This document shows, piece by piece, positions 16,205-24,260 of a stretch of DNA of 64,000 bases (positions are counted from its first letter, which is position 1; every line of letters begins with the position of its first letter). Origin of the DNA: Cryobacterium frigoriphilum (GTDB lineage Bacteria > Actinomycetota > Actinomycetes > Actinomycetales > Microbacteriaceae); assembly GCF_004403305.1 (NCBI RefSeq), contig NZ_SOHE01000041.1:124001-188000 (forward strand), written 5' to 3'. The notes under the pieces were generated by a model. That model was not told where the DNA came from and searched no databases. It worked only from the letters and a program-made list of their open reading frames with translations. Position numbers and translations under genes: made by a program.

Positions 16205-19200
16205 GAGCTCACCTGTTTGATGATGTGGATGCGGCAGGCGCCGAAGGAGCGCGGGTCGAGGCAGTGGCTGGCGATTTCGGCCTGAAAGACGGCGCCGCCC
16301 ATGGCCGTGGCGTCGTCGCCGACCCGGGTACGGAAGGCGTCGAGTTCTTCGGAGGTGAAGACCTGCTGGGTGGGGTTGCGGTAGTTCTGTTTCTGAGTGC
16401 CGGAGGAGACGATCACGAGGCGGGCACCGGCGAGGTCCATGCCGGGTTCGACACCCGCGATCAAGCCGTCGGCGAAGGCCAGCTGATAGGCGCCGAGCTG
16501 CGGATGGTCGACCACGCCCGTGTCACCGGTGGGGTCGCCCTTGCCCGTTTTCAGATCAACGATCACCGCACGTCCGTCGGCGAGTCGTTCCACCCGGTCA
16601 ATCGTGCCCGAGAGCACCGCGCCACCCACATCGAGGGTGAAGCGCCCCTCGGCGCTCAGCAATTCGCCGCCGGAGCGGTCGAAGTCGCCGAGGTAGGAGG
16701 CGAGCCGATCGGTCAGGGCTCGCGCCTCGACCTTCTGAACCTGGGACTGCCAGTCGGAGTCGAACACGAGCTCGCCCCAGCGTGCCTCCACCGCGGCCCA
16801 GAGCGCATCCGGGGTGCGGGCCGCCGGATCAGCGGGCGGGGTGTCTTCCATCGCCTTGTGGATGATGGTTCCGAGGTTGGCTGCGGTGTTGGTCGTGCCG
16901 CCGCCGATCTGGCCGATCAGCCAGTGCAGGGGGCAGGCTTCGAAGGAGGCCATCTTCGACGGGGAGACTCGCATCTTCTCGTCGCCGGCGTCGGGGTCGT
17001 TGAGCCGCTGGAGCGTGCTGGGCTCGGTCAGGCCGTACCATTCGGCCGGATCGGCGCCCGCGACCCCCTCGGCGGCGAGGCGGGCAAGTGTGGCGGCCTC
17101 TTCGATGGCGCGCAGCGAGACGGACGCGCCACGGTCGGCCGCACGGTCGACAGCACGGTCGGCCGCACGGTCGGCCGTGCGCACGGCATCCGTCACCTCG
17201 CGGCGCAGCCGGCCGACCATGCCGCGCAGCGACAGCGGGAACCGGCCGAGCGGTGCCGGATCGGCCGCCGGCAGCAGGCGCAGAAAGACGGAGGGCTGGT
17301 TGTCGTCGTTGCTGATGGCGGTGACGAGCAGCTCGTGGCGGGCGCGCGACGCGGCCTGCGCGAACATGCGCAGTTCGTCGTGCAGCACGGCGAGGCGGGC
17401 AGCGCCGCCGTCTGAGACGCGAGGGGCGCCGGGCTCCGTGGGGCTCGCTCGCACGGCCGGTTCGCCGACTGCGGCGAGGGCAAGATCGCCGGCGCCGAGA
17501 AGCGAGCCGCGAATGCGCAGGTCAGGCCAGACATTTTCTTGCACCCCGGCGAGCACGACGATATCGAATTGCTGGCCGATGGTTCCGCTGCCGGTCGAGA
17601 CGGTGACGGCATCGCCGAGCGACCGGGGTGCGAGTGTGTCTTCGGGAACGTCGGTGTCGACGAGGTGCTCGAGAAAGAGCAGCGGCGGAGCGGCGGGGGT
17701 GCGCTCCACATAGCGCTGCGCCGCGGAGAACAGGGCCACGACCGCGTCGAGGTTGTGATTGGCCTCGTCGGCGCCGATGCCGGTGCCCTGGGCCTGATCG
17801 AACCAGGTGGTGGCGAGGCCGCTGCGGGTCCACAGCCCCCAGAGCAGTTCTTCGATCGTGGCCCCGGCGGCATATTCGACGGATGCCGCCGCCAGGCTGG
17901 CCCCGCAGGCCGCGGCCCGGCGGGCCGTGCGGTTGTCGATGCGGTCGAGGGTACCGGGCACGGTGAGCGCGGCGACAAGCAACTCGTCGGGACTCCGGGC
18001 CGGCGCCGCTGCCGCTGGCGCGCTCTGGGGGGCGGTGCCGGCCGTGCTGGCGGGGCCATGCAGCGTGTCGGTGTCGGCGTCGGTGCCGGTGCCGGTTTCG
18101 GTGTCGGTGTCGGCGTCGGTGCCTGTATCGATCTCGGTGTCGGCGAGGTCGATCAGGCGCAGCGCGGCGCGCAACCGGCGCAGGGTGATGGGGTCGAGGC
18201 CGCCGAGCGGGCCGCGCAGCAGCTCCACCGCCGCCTGAGCGTCGAGCGTGCGGCGGCCCAGGGTCACGTCGAGCGCCAGAATGAAGGCCCGCACCGCGAA
18301 CTCGTCACGCAGGGCAGTCTGCGCGGTCGCCACCTGGGTGGGCACCTCGAGGGCGGCGAGGCCTTTCGACAGCGCGGGTACGAGCGAACCCGTGCGCACG
18401 ATCACGGCCATACGCGACCAGGGCACCTTGCCCAGTACATGGCGCTCGCGCAGACGGCGAGCGATCACCGAGAGCTGGTCGGCCGGGCTGGCCACGACGA
18501 CCGTCTGCACGGTATCGGTCGGCACGGCATCCGTCGGCACAGCATCCGTCGGCACAGCATCCGTCGGCACAGCATCCGTCGGCACAGCATCCGTCGGCAC
18601 CGCATCCATCGACACCGCATCCATCGGCATAGCGTCGGTCGGCACCGCATCGGCGGCCATCTCGGCGGCGACGCCGGCACGCTGCGGGCCGGCTGCGGCC
18701 GCTCCGATGCGGCTCGTGATCTCGCTCACTACGCCCCGCACGGTGGGCCCGTGCCGGTAGACCGTGTCGAGGTAGAGCGTGCGAACGGCGCGAGTCTGCG
18801 GGCGCTGGCCCGGCGCTGCGGCACCCTGAACGACACGACCCTGAGCGACACGACCCTGAGCGACACGGCCCTGAGCGACACGACCCTGAGCAAGCCCGGC
18901 CAGATAGGTGCCCAGGCGACCGAGGGCATCCGGATGCGCACCGTGAAAAGAGCCGGTGCTGATGTCGGGGTCGCCGAAGAACACGATGGTGACGCCGCGA
19001 GCCGCGAACTGGGCCAGCAGGGTGAGGGTGGCCTGCGTGACCTCCTGCGCGTCGTCGACGATGAGCAGTCGCAGCCCGGCGAGCGTGCCGAGAGTCGCAG
19101 CACCGGCCGCCCCCGGAGCCGCGTCGTGCACGACGGCGGCCGCGAACTGGGCCAGTTCGGTGGAGTCGAACTGTCCGGGGCGGGTCTGGTCTTTCACCTC

Positions 19201-19839
19201 TTCATAACCGCTCACGAACTCGGCGGCCGCCACCCACTCCGGCCGACCGGCCGTCTGCCCGAGCGCGGCCAGGCGGGCGGGGGTGACCCCGTATTCCACG
19301 GCCCGCATCATGAGGTCGCGCAGTTCCGTTCGGAAGCCACGCAGGCGTCGCACCTCGGGGCCGAGGCTCGCCGGCCAGTTGGGGCCGGTGTTCTCGTCGA
19401 GGTGCCCCTGCAGCAGTTCGGCGATGATCTGGTCTTGCTCGCCACCGGTCAGCAGCGTCGGGCTCGGGCGTGCGGCCTGTGTTTCGGCGCCCTGCACGAG
19501 CTGAAAGGCGATGGAGTTGGCGCTGCGGGCCATGGGCCCGTTGGTGGGAATGGCGAGTCGCAGGGCGAGTCGGTCCCGCAGCGCGGTCGCTCCGGTGCGG
19601 GTCGGTACGAGCACGAGCACCTCGCTCGGCGAGTAGCCGCGACCCCGCACCCGATCGGCAACAAACTCAACGAGGGTGGTGGTCTTGCCGCTTCCCGGAG
19701 CCCCGATCACGGCGGCGCTCTCGCCGTCGGCGAGGTTGAGTACGGCGAGCTGCGCCGGGTCGAGCAGGGCCTGGTCGAGCAGGGTCTGCTCGAGCGAAAC
19801 GTCGGGCTGCAGGGTGGTTTCGGGCGAGGGGCTGGTCAC
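16201..19839 (-). CDS. adnA: AdnA: UvrD-like motor with C-terminal RecB-type nuclease
   Basis: Partner of AdnB in the AdnAB end-resection complex. Walker A GAPGSGKT (residues 46-53) is intact. The Walker B region reads IVDDAQE (about 259), where canonical helicases have DEQ, a known tendency of AdnA subunits. The RecB nuclease core shows VIVDLKTGKG (about 1093). Three further cysteines (CPLHWL about 967, HC and ACRIH near the end) resemble the distribution in Fe-S nucleases, but there are too few to claim a cluster. Four low-complexity tracts (AQGRV, VPTDA, DTDT, ADRA) make it longer than the roughly 1,050 residues of mycobacterial AdnA. First gene of the adnAB operon. Confidence 0.88.
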   Translation of the reverse strand: MTSPSPETTLQPDVSLEQTLLDQALLDPAQLAVLNLADGESAAVIGAPGSGKTTTLVEFVADRVRGRGYSPSEVLVLVPTRTGATALRDRLALRLAIPTNGPMARSANSIAFQLVQGAETQAARPSPTLLTGGEQDQIIAELLQGHLDENTGPNWPASLGPEVRRLRGFRTELRDLMMRAVEYGVTPARLAALGQTAGRPEWVAAAEFVSGYEEVKDQTRPGQFDSTELAQFAAAVVHDAAPGAAGAATLGTLAGLRLLIVDDAQEVTQATLTLLAQFAARGVTIVFFGDPDISTGSFHGAHPDALGRLGTYLAGLAQGRVAQGRVAQGRVAQGRVVQGAAAPGQRPQTRAVRTLYLDTVYRHGPTVRGVVSEITSRIGAAAAGPQRAGVAAEMAADAVPTDAMPMDAVSMDAVPTDAVPTDAVPTDAVPTDAVPTDAVPTDTVQTVVVASPADQLSVIARRLRERHVLGKVPWSRMAVIVRTGSLVPALSKGLAALEVPTQVATAQTALRDEFAVRAFILALDVTLGRRTLDAQAAVELLRGPLGGLDPITLRRLRAALRLIDLADTEIDTGTDADTDTETGTGTDADTDTLHGPASTAGTAPQSAPAAAAPARSPDELLVAALTVPGTLDRIDNRTARRAAACGASLAAASVEYAAGATIEELLWGLWTRSGLATTWFDQAQGTGIGADEANHNLDAVVALFSAAQRYVERTPAAPPLLFLEHLVDTDVPEDTLAPRSLGDAVTVSTGSGTIGQQFDIVVLAGVQENVWPDLRIRGSLLGAGDLALAAVGEPAVRASPTEPGAPRVSDGGAARLAVLHDELRMFAQAASRARHELLVTAISNDDNQPSVFLRLLPAADPAPLGRFPLSLRGMVGRLRREVTDAVRTADRAADRAVDRAADRGASVSLRAIEEAATLARLAAEGVAGADPAEWYGLTEPSTLQRLNDPDAGDEKMRVSPSKMASFEACPLHWLIGQIGGGTTNTAANLGTIIHKAMEDTPPADPAARTPDALWAAVEARWGELVFDSDWQSQVQKVEARALTDRLASYLGDFDRSGGELLSAEGRFTLDVGGAVLSGTIDRVERLADGRAVIVDLKTGKGDPTGDTGVVDHPQLGAYQLAFADGLIAGVEPGMDLAGARLVIVSSGTQKQNYRNPTQQVFTSEELDAFRTRVGDDATAMGGAVFQAEIASHCLDPRSFGACRIHIIKQVSS
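17127..17178. repeat. 12-bp tandem repeat in adnA (ADRA)
   Basis: Units of the type gcacggtcggcc repeat about four times and encode (T/A)ADRAxDR. The DNA of the copies is nearly identical. Confidence 0.8.
18066..18145. repeat. Degenerate 6-bp-based repeat in adnA (DT-rich)
   Basis: A run built from ggtgtc and gtcggc words encodes alternating Asp and Thr (DTDADTDTET) in a probable linker of AdnA. Confidence 0.75.
18511..18655. repeat. 15-bp tandem repeat in adnA (VPTDA), about nine units
   Basis: The unit agcatccgtcggcac occurs four times in perfect tandem, with variant units on both sides. It encodes VPTDA pentapeptides. This is the longest intragenic array in the window, and every perfect unit carries GCATCCG. 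Confidence 0.95.
18826..18885. repeat. 15-bp tandem repeat in adnA (AQGRV), four units
   Basis: The unit ctgagcgacacgacc occurs four times with one or two changes and encodes AQGRV/VQGRV. Confidence 0.9.
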
Positions 19840-19935
19840 GTCTGCAACGGTACAAGGTTCCGCCGACAGTGAACTCGGTCGGGTCGGCGCGCCGTTCTGC
19901 CGTACTCTGAGCGGAGTCGACGAAAGGCATACCTG

Positions 19936-20160
19936 GTGGATATCCGCATTGGCATTTTCAATTCCCCCCGTGAGATCGGTTTCGAGACCTCACAGCCCGC
20001 AACGGTCGTCGAGGAAGCGGTTGCCGCTGCCCTCGCGGACCAGACCGGGTACCTCAAGCTCAAAGACGATAAGGGCCGCGTCTATATCGTGCCCTCGGTC
20101 GGCCTCGCCTACGTGGAAATCGGCTCGGAAGAGTCTCGCCGCGTCGGTTTCGTCGCGTAA
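19936..20160 (+). CDS. DUF3107 small conserved protein
   Basis: A 74-residue member of the actinobacterial DUF3107 family (Rv3208A/TB9.4-like), with the characteristic start MDIRIGI and ending near VGFVA. A GTG start follows AAAGG at suitable spacing, and a TACTCT element lies about 25 bases further upstream. It is divergent from adnA. No catalytic motif is visible. Molecular function is unknown; its constant position between adnAB and a DEAD-box helicase hints at a nucleic-acid role, which is inference only. Confidence 0.9.
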   Translation: MDIRIGIFNSPREIGFETSQPATVVEEAVAAALADQTGYLKLKDDKGRVYIVPSVGLAYVEIGSEESRRVGFVA

Positions 20161-20168
20161 CTCCCCTC

Positions 20169-20477
20169 GTGGAACTGCTGTTCGTCGCCCTGGGCGGAAC
20201 CGTTCTGGGCCTGGCCGCACGCTATCTGCTGCCCGGCCGGTCCACCCAGGGATCGGTCCTGATCCCGGCGATCGGCACCGCCGTCGCCTCGCTCGTCTGG
20301 GTCGCTCTGACCTGGCTCGGCTGGGCCTACGACGGCGGCTGGATCTGGGCGGTGTCCCTGGTTGTGGCCGGCGTCGTATCCGTCGTGAGCGATATTGTGC
20401 TCACTCGCACCCGGTCGCTCTCTGACCAGCGGATGCTGCACACGCTCGTCCACGCGGGCACGCCGGCACCTCACTAG
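20169..20477 (+). CDS. Small membrane protein, unknown function
   Basis: The protein is 102 residues with three hydrophobic segments (about 3-21, 29-50, 57-79) and a short hydrophilic tail ending HAGTPAPH. A GTG start lies eight bases after the DUF3107 stop, so the two are very likely co-transcribed. I do not recognise the family. The stop codon lies inside the first unit of a 17-bp tandem repeat. Confidence 0.75.
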   Translation: MELLFVALGGTVLGLAARYLLPGRSTQGSVLIPAIGTAVASLVWVALTWLGWAYDGGWIWAVSLVVAGVVSVVSDIVLTRTRSLSDQRMLHTLVHAGTPAPH

Positions 20478-20524
20478 GCTCAGCACCGCACTAGGCGCAG
20501 CACCGCACTAGGCGCAGCACCGCT
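20476..20524. repeat. 17-bp tandem repeat, intergenic, about three units
   Basis: The unit aggcgcagcaccgcact starts at the stop codon of the small membrane protein and runs towards the terminator. The period is not a multiple of three, as expected outside coding sequence. Confidence 0.9.
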
Positions 20525-20535
20525 GAGAAACGCAC

Positions 20536-20572
20536 AAAGCACCCTCGTTGCTCGCGACGAGGGTGCTTTTTT
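20536..20572. terminator. Strong rho-independent terminator
   Basis: A 13-bp perfect stem aaagcaccctcgt / acgagggtgcttt, an 8-base loop and a run of T lie between convergent genes. Confidence 0.9.
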
Positions 20573-20611
20573 CGTGTGTCACCGGATGCCGGCGGTGCGT
20601 CAGGCGGTGCG

Positions 20612-21328
20612 TCAGGCGGTGAGGCCCAGTCCGTCCATGCGGCGGGTGTGCGCGGCGATCAGATCGGTGAACACCGGTTCGATGCGCAGCTCGGTGAAGG
20701 CATCCGCTTCGGACGCCGGCATCGCCGAACGCGCGACGAGCAGCGTGTCGCCCACGAGGCGTCGGCCCCACATGGCCAGGCGCGAACCGAGAGCGGGCTG
20801 GGACGCGATGGCGGTCTGCAGTTCGCGCACGAGCACCTCCGTGCCGGCGTCATCGCCCAGCAGCTGGGCGATGCGGGGGCCCACGTCCCGCGGCAGCCCG
20901 TCGGAGAGCCGAATGAAGAAGTCATCGAGCAGGCCCCCCGTGAGGTAGCAGCTCAGCAGCAGTTCGTGCCAGTCGGCGCCGTGCGTCTTCGCCCGGAACG
21001 CGTCGAGGGCGGGCGCGAACGGAGCCATTTCGGTGGCCGGGTCGGCCTCGCGGCGACGGATCTCGGCGACCAGTCCGTGGTGCTTGGACAGCGCACGGCC
21101 GGCGGCGGCACTCAGCCCCTCCTTCGCGGCGAGGTCAGGAGCGGTGAAGACCGCCCGGGCCAGGGTTTCGAAGGCGCCCAGCTCGCAATAGGCCGACTGA
21201 CCGAGAAAGTGGTTCAGCGTCGGGGTGAGCGAACTGATATCCATTTTGGTTGTCGGTTTCGCTGCACCACGCGTGCTGAGGCGGGGAGTCTCCGTGCGCG
21301 GCGGGCGTCGACCAAAGCTGGGGTTCAC
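20612..21328 (-). CDS. Ferritin-like MiaE_2-type protein
   Basis: It looks like the actinobacterial ferritin-like family related to the tRNA hydroxylase MiaE (MiaE_2). Helices carry LGQSAYCELGAFETLARA, RALSKHHGL and ELLLSCYLTGGLLDDFF, with Glu/His residues spaced as in four-helix di-iron bundles (E...E..H). No substrate can be named from sequence. The start was set at the GTG preceded by TATGCT six bases upstream; an internal ATG at 21244 (MDISS) is the alternative. It sits between DUF3107 and a DEAD helicase exactly as I recall for Rv3210c. Confidence 0.75.
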   Translation of the reverse strand: MNPSFGRRPPRTETPRLSTRGAAKPTTKMDISSLTPTLNHFLGQSAYCELGAFETLARAVFTAPDLAAKEGLSAAAGRALSKHHGLVAEIRRREADPATEMAPFAPALDAFRAKTHGADWHELLLSCYLTGGLLDDFFIRLSDGLPRDVGPRIAQLLGDDAGTEVLVRELQTAIASQPALGSRLAMWGRRLVGDTLLVARSAMPASEADAFTELRIEPVFTDLIAAHTRRMDGLGLTA

Positions 21329-21334
21329 CTGCCC

Positions 21335-21340
21335 AGCATA
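21335..21340 (-). promoter_or_regulatory. -10-like TATGCT, six bases before start
   Basis: On the minus strand TATGCT ends exactly six bases before the GTG of the ferritin-like gene, without a ribosome site between them. Confidence 0.5.
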
Positions 21341-21472
21341 GGACAGCGCGCCTCCCGGGGGCTGCAGACGACACGGGTAAGATGGCCTCACGTCACCGAC
21401 ACGGTTCGGTGACCCTGCGCCTAAGACAAAAGATGGCGCATACCGCTTCCAGCTACTGACAGGCATACATTC

Positions 21473-23059
21473 GTGACTTTCTCCGAACTCAAAATTGACC
21501 AGGACATGGTCGACTCCCTTGCCGCCAAGGGCATCCTCGAACCGTTCCCGATTCAGACCCAGACCATCCCCCTCGCCCTCGCCGGCCAGGACATCATCGG
21601 CCAGGCCAAGACCGGCACCGGCAAGACCTTCGGCTTCGGCCTTCCGGTCATTCAGCGCCTCGGCCTGAACCCGGAACCCGGTGTGCAGGCCCTCATCGTG
21701 GTGCCGACCCGCGAACTGTGCGTGCAGGTCTCCGAAGACCTCGAGCTCGCTGCCCGGGGCCGCGACACAAAGATCGTGTCGATTTACGGCGGCAAGGCGT
21801 ACGAGGGCCAGATTGAACAGCTCAAGGCCGGCGCGCAGATCGTGGTCGGCACCCCCGGCCGCCTGCTCGACTTGGCCAGCCAGCGTCTGCTGAGCCTCGC
21901 CAACGTGCGAGAGATGGTGCTCGACGAGGCAGACAAGATGCTCGACCTCGGGTTTCTCTCGGACATCGAGAAGCTCTTCGCGCAGACCCCGGCCGACCGC
22001 CACACGATGTTGTTTTCGGCGACGATGCCGGGCCCGATCGTGGCACTCGCCCGCCGTTTCATGAACCGTCCGATTCACATCCGCGCCACGGATCCCGATG
22101 AAGGCCTCATGCAGGCCAACATCGAACACCTCGTCTACCGCGCACACAACATGGACAAAGATGAAGTCATCGGTCGCATCCTGATGGCTGAGGGCCGCGG
22201 CAAGACCGTGATCTTCACCCGCACCAAGCGTGCCGCCGCCAAGCTCGTCGAAGAGCTCGGCGACCGCGGCTTCAACGCCACGGCGGTACACGGCGACCTC
22301 AACCAAGAGCAGCGCGAGCGCGCCATGGCCTCGTTCAAGGCCGGCAAGAAAGACATCCTCATTGCAACGGATGTCGCGGCGCGCGGCATCGACGTCGAAG
22401 ACGTCACCCACGTGATCAACCACACCATCCCCGAAGACGACAAGGCGTACCTGCACCGCGTCGGTCGCACCGGACGCGCCGGCAAGACCGGTATCGCGGT
22501 GACCTTCGTCGACTGGGACGACCTGCACAAGTGGGCACTCATCAACAAGGCGCTCGACTTCGGCGTGCCGGAGCCGATGGAAACGTATTCCTCGTCGCCG
22601 CACCTGTATGCCGACCTCAACATCCCGGTCGGTTCGAAGGGGCGTCTGCGTGCCACTCCCATCAAGGACGTCGTCGCCGGCGCACCCGCCGGGCGGTCCG
22701 ACGGCGCTCGCTCCGGTTCGCGCTCCGGCGGTCGCGGCGCATCCGCCGGCCGCGGTGACGGGCGCCGTGAGTCAGGTCGCACCGAATCGGGTCGTACCGA
22801 GTCAGGTCGCACCGAGCCAGTGAAGACGGATGCCGCGCGCGGCACGTCCACGCGCCCCGACGCTGCCCGCGCCGGCGACCAGACCACGGACCGCCCCACT
22901 CGTACCCGCGTGCGCGTCGGCTCGACCACGAACCCCGACGCGCCGGCTGCTACCCCCGCCGCCGGCACCCACGACGGGGGCGGCGCCGAGCACCACGACG
23001 GCAACAGCGCCCCGCGTCGCCGCAGCCGCAGCCGCGGCCGCCGCTCCCCCCAGGAGTAA
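21473..23059 (+). CDS. DEAD-box ATP-dependent RNA helicase (RhlE/CsdA-like)
   Basis: Complete DEAD-box core: Q motif (FPIQTQTIP), motif I AKTGTGKT, Ia PTRELC, Ib TPGR, motif II here DEAD (VLDEADKM), motif III SAT, and the C-terminal domain with ARGIDVEDV and HRVGRTGRAG. It unwinds short RNA duplexes and remodels RNPs in ribosome assembly or mRNA decay. After about residue 395 comes a basic Arg/Gly/Ser-rich tail with RTESG repeats, typical of RNA-binding tails. A GTG start follows GACAGG. A 19-bp perfect hairpin ends the unit. Equivalent in place to mycobacterial rhlE (Rv3211). Confidence 0.95.
   Translation: MTFSELKIDQDMVDSLAAKGILEPFPIQTQTIPLALAGQDIIGQAKTGTGKTFGFGLPVIQRLGLNPEPGVQALIVVPTRELCVQVSEDLELAARGRDTKIVSIYGGKAYEGQIEQLKAGAQIVVGTPGRLLDLASQRLLSLANVREMVLDEADKMLDLGFLSDIEKLFAQTPADRHTMLFSATMPGPIVALARRFMNRPIHIRATDPDEGLMQANIEHLVYRAHNMDKDEVIGRILMAEGRGKTVIFTRTKRAAAKLVEELGDRGFNATAVHGDLNQEQRERAMASFKAGKKDILIATDVAARGIDVEDVTHVINHTIPEDDKAYLHRVGRTGRAGKTGIAVTFVDWDDLHKWALINKALDFGVPEPMETYSSSPHLYADLNIPVGSKGRLRATPIKDVVAGAPAGRSDGARSGSRSGGRGASAGRGDGRRESGRTESGRTESGRTEPVKTDAARGTSTRPDAARAGDQTTDRPTRTRVRVGSTTNPDAPAATPAAGTHDGGGAEHHDGNSAPRRRSRSRGRRSPQE
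22766..22817 (+). repeat. 15-bp tandem repeat in the helicase tail (RTESG)
   Basis: Units of the type accgagtcaggtcgc repeat about 3.5 times and encode RTESG pentapeptides in the basic C-terminal tail. Confidence 0.85.
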
Positions 23060-23144
23060 GTCGGACCGCCCACCCCGGACGATGTGATCCTGCTCCCTGA
23101 ATCTTCCCGATGGGTGTGGCTAAATCAGGAAATCCGAGGCTACG

Positions 23145-23184
23145 ACGACAACGGATGCCCGCAACTGCGGGCATCCGTTGTCGT
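23145..23184. terminator. Perfect 19-bp hairpin containing CGGATGC and GCATCCG
   Basis: The arms acgacaacggatgcccgca and its exact complement are separated by two bases. It lies between the convergent DEAD helicase and PHP genes and can terminate both. The stem core is the recurrent CGGATGC word. Confidence 0.8.
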
Positions 23185-23256
23185 GCGTTTCTGAATCTCC
23201 TGAATTGGCCCCGCAGCGGGGGCTCCGGCGCTGGGAGCGCGCGAGGTCGTGCGCCG

Positions 23257-24126
23257 TCAGGGGGTGACGGGAGCCGAACCGGTGGCCTCGGCGACGATGC
23301 GCTCAAGCACCTCGGGCGACGTGGTGTTCTCGCCCAGACGGTTGGGCTTGCCGGCGCCGTGGTAATCGCTCGAGCCGGTGACGGCCAGCCCATACTTCTC
23401 GGCCAGGTGATACAGCCGCGCCTTGGCCTCCGGACGGTTCTCCCGGTGCTCGAGTTCAAGGCCGAACAGCCCGGCGTCGACGAGTTCGGCGAGGCGGGAC
23501 TCCGCCATCACATCGTCAACCCCGCGGGTCGCCGGATGCGCGATGACGGGCACTCCCCCGGCCGCCCGCACCAGACGCACGGCCTGAAGCGGGTCGGGCG
23601 CGTAGTGGGGCTGGTAATACCCTGCCTTCCAGTGCAGAATTCCTGCGAACGCCTCGCTGCGTGTCAGGGCGTGACCGCGCGCCACGAGCGCGTCGGCGAT
23701 GTGGGGGCGGCCGACCGTGGCATCCGGGGTGGTCTGGGCGACGACATCCGCCCAGGTCAAAGCGTAATCGAGCCCGATGCGCGCGACCATCTGCTCGGCC
23801 CTGGTCAATCGGGCGGCACGGATGCGGATGGTTTCGGCGACGATCGCGGCATCGGTCGGGTCGAAGAGATAGGCCAGCAGGTGCACGCTCGCGTACTGAA
23901 CACGGGTGCTGAACTCCATGCCCGGAATAAGGGTGATGCCGGTGTCGCGCGCGGTGCTGCCGGCCTCGGCCCAGCCGGCGGTGGAATCGTGGTCGGTCAG
24001 CGCCAGCGTGCCGAGGCCGGCCGCGACGGCGGCGCGCACGAGTTCGGCGGGCGTTTCGGTTCCGTCGGAGACGCTCGAGTGCGTGTGCAGGTCGATCGGG
24101 CCCGGGAACCCCACATGTGCTGACAT
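23257..24126 (-). CDS. PHP-domain metal-dependent phosphoesterase
   Basis: Four PHP metal-binding motifs are in order: DLHTHSSVSDG (12-22), TDHDS (about 44), GMEFS (about 69) and GSSDYHG (about 255), plus HRE near 228. Homologues (the RNase AM / 3',5'-nucleoside bisphosphate phosphatase family) remove phosphates from pAp-type nucleotides or trim RNA 5' ends; which applies here is not visible. The length of 289 residues is usual. The ATG is six bases after TAACAT, suggesting a leaderless mRNA. Confidence 0.88.
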   Translation of the reverse strand: MSAHVGFPGPIDLHTHSSVSDGTETPAELVRAAVAAGLGTLALTDHDSTAGWAEAGSTARDTGITLIPGMEFSTRVQYASVHLLAYLFDPTDAAIVAETIRIRAARLTRAEQMVARIGLDYALTWADVVAQTTPDATVGRPHIADALVARGHALTRSEAFAGILHWKAGYYQPHYAPDPLQAVRLVRAAGGVPVIAHPATRGVDDVMAESRLAELVDAGLFGLELEHRENRPEAKARLYHLAEKYGLAVTGSSDYHGAGKPNRLGENTTSPEVLERIVAEATGSAPVTP

Positions 24127-24132
24127 TCCCCC

Positions 24133-24138
24133 ATGTTA
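24133..24138 (-). promoter_or_regulatory. -10-like TAACAT, six bases before start
   Basis: On the minus strand TAACAT precedes GGGGGA and the ATG of the PHP gene. The GGGGGA lies immediately against the start, too close to act as a normal ribosome site. Confidence 0.45.
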
Positions 24139-24141
24139 GTT

Positions 24142-24172
24142 GGGCGCCGTGATCGCGGGGCGCCGTGATCGC
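24142..24172. repeat. Duplicated gggcgccgtgatcgc between divergent genes
   Basis: Two copies of a 15-16 base unit lie between the divergent PHP and endonuclease/exonuclease/phosphatase genes. It could affect promoter spacing; no function is assigned. Confidence 0.6.
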
Positions 24173-24260
24173 TGGCGCCCCGGCACCGGGAGCGCGGCCG
24201 ACCCGCCCAACCCGCGCCGACCGGCGTGTGCCCAGATTCGTCACCTATTCTGACTGGTCT

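Noticed and set aside
16201-19839. Fe-S cluster in AdnA
   Set aside because: The terminal cysteines (C-x8-C) do not form the C-x2-C-x5-C pattern of AddB-type clusters, and the count is short of four, so I did not claim one.
17539-19872. A 777-codon open frame on the plus strand opposite adnA, and other long antisense frames (513-2108, 14228-15502, 37897 onward)
   Set aside because: In high-GC DNA the strand opposite a real gene stays open by codon bias. These frames have no recognisable domain, and the opposite frames contain full motif sets.
24165-24260. Longer start for the endonuclease/exonuclease/phosphatase protein
   Set aside because: The 32 added residues are Arg/Pro-rich and overlap the promoter-like and repeat region; the ATG at 24261 directly begins the membrane anchor.
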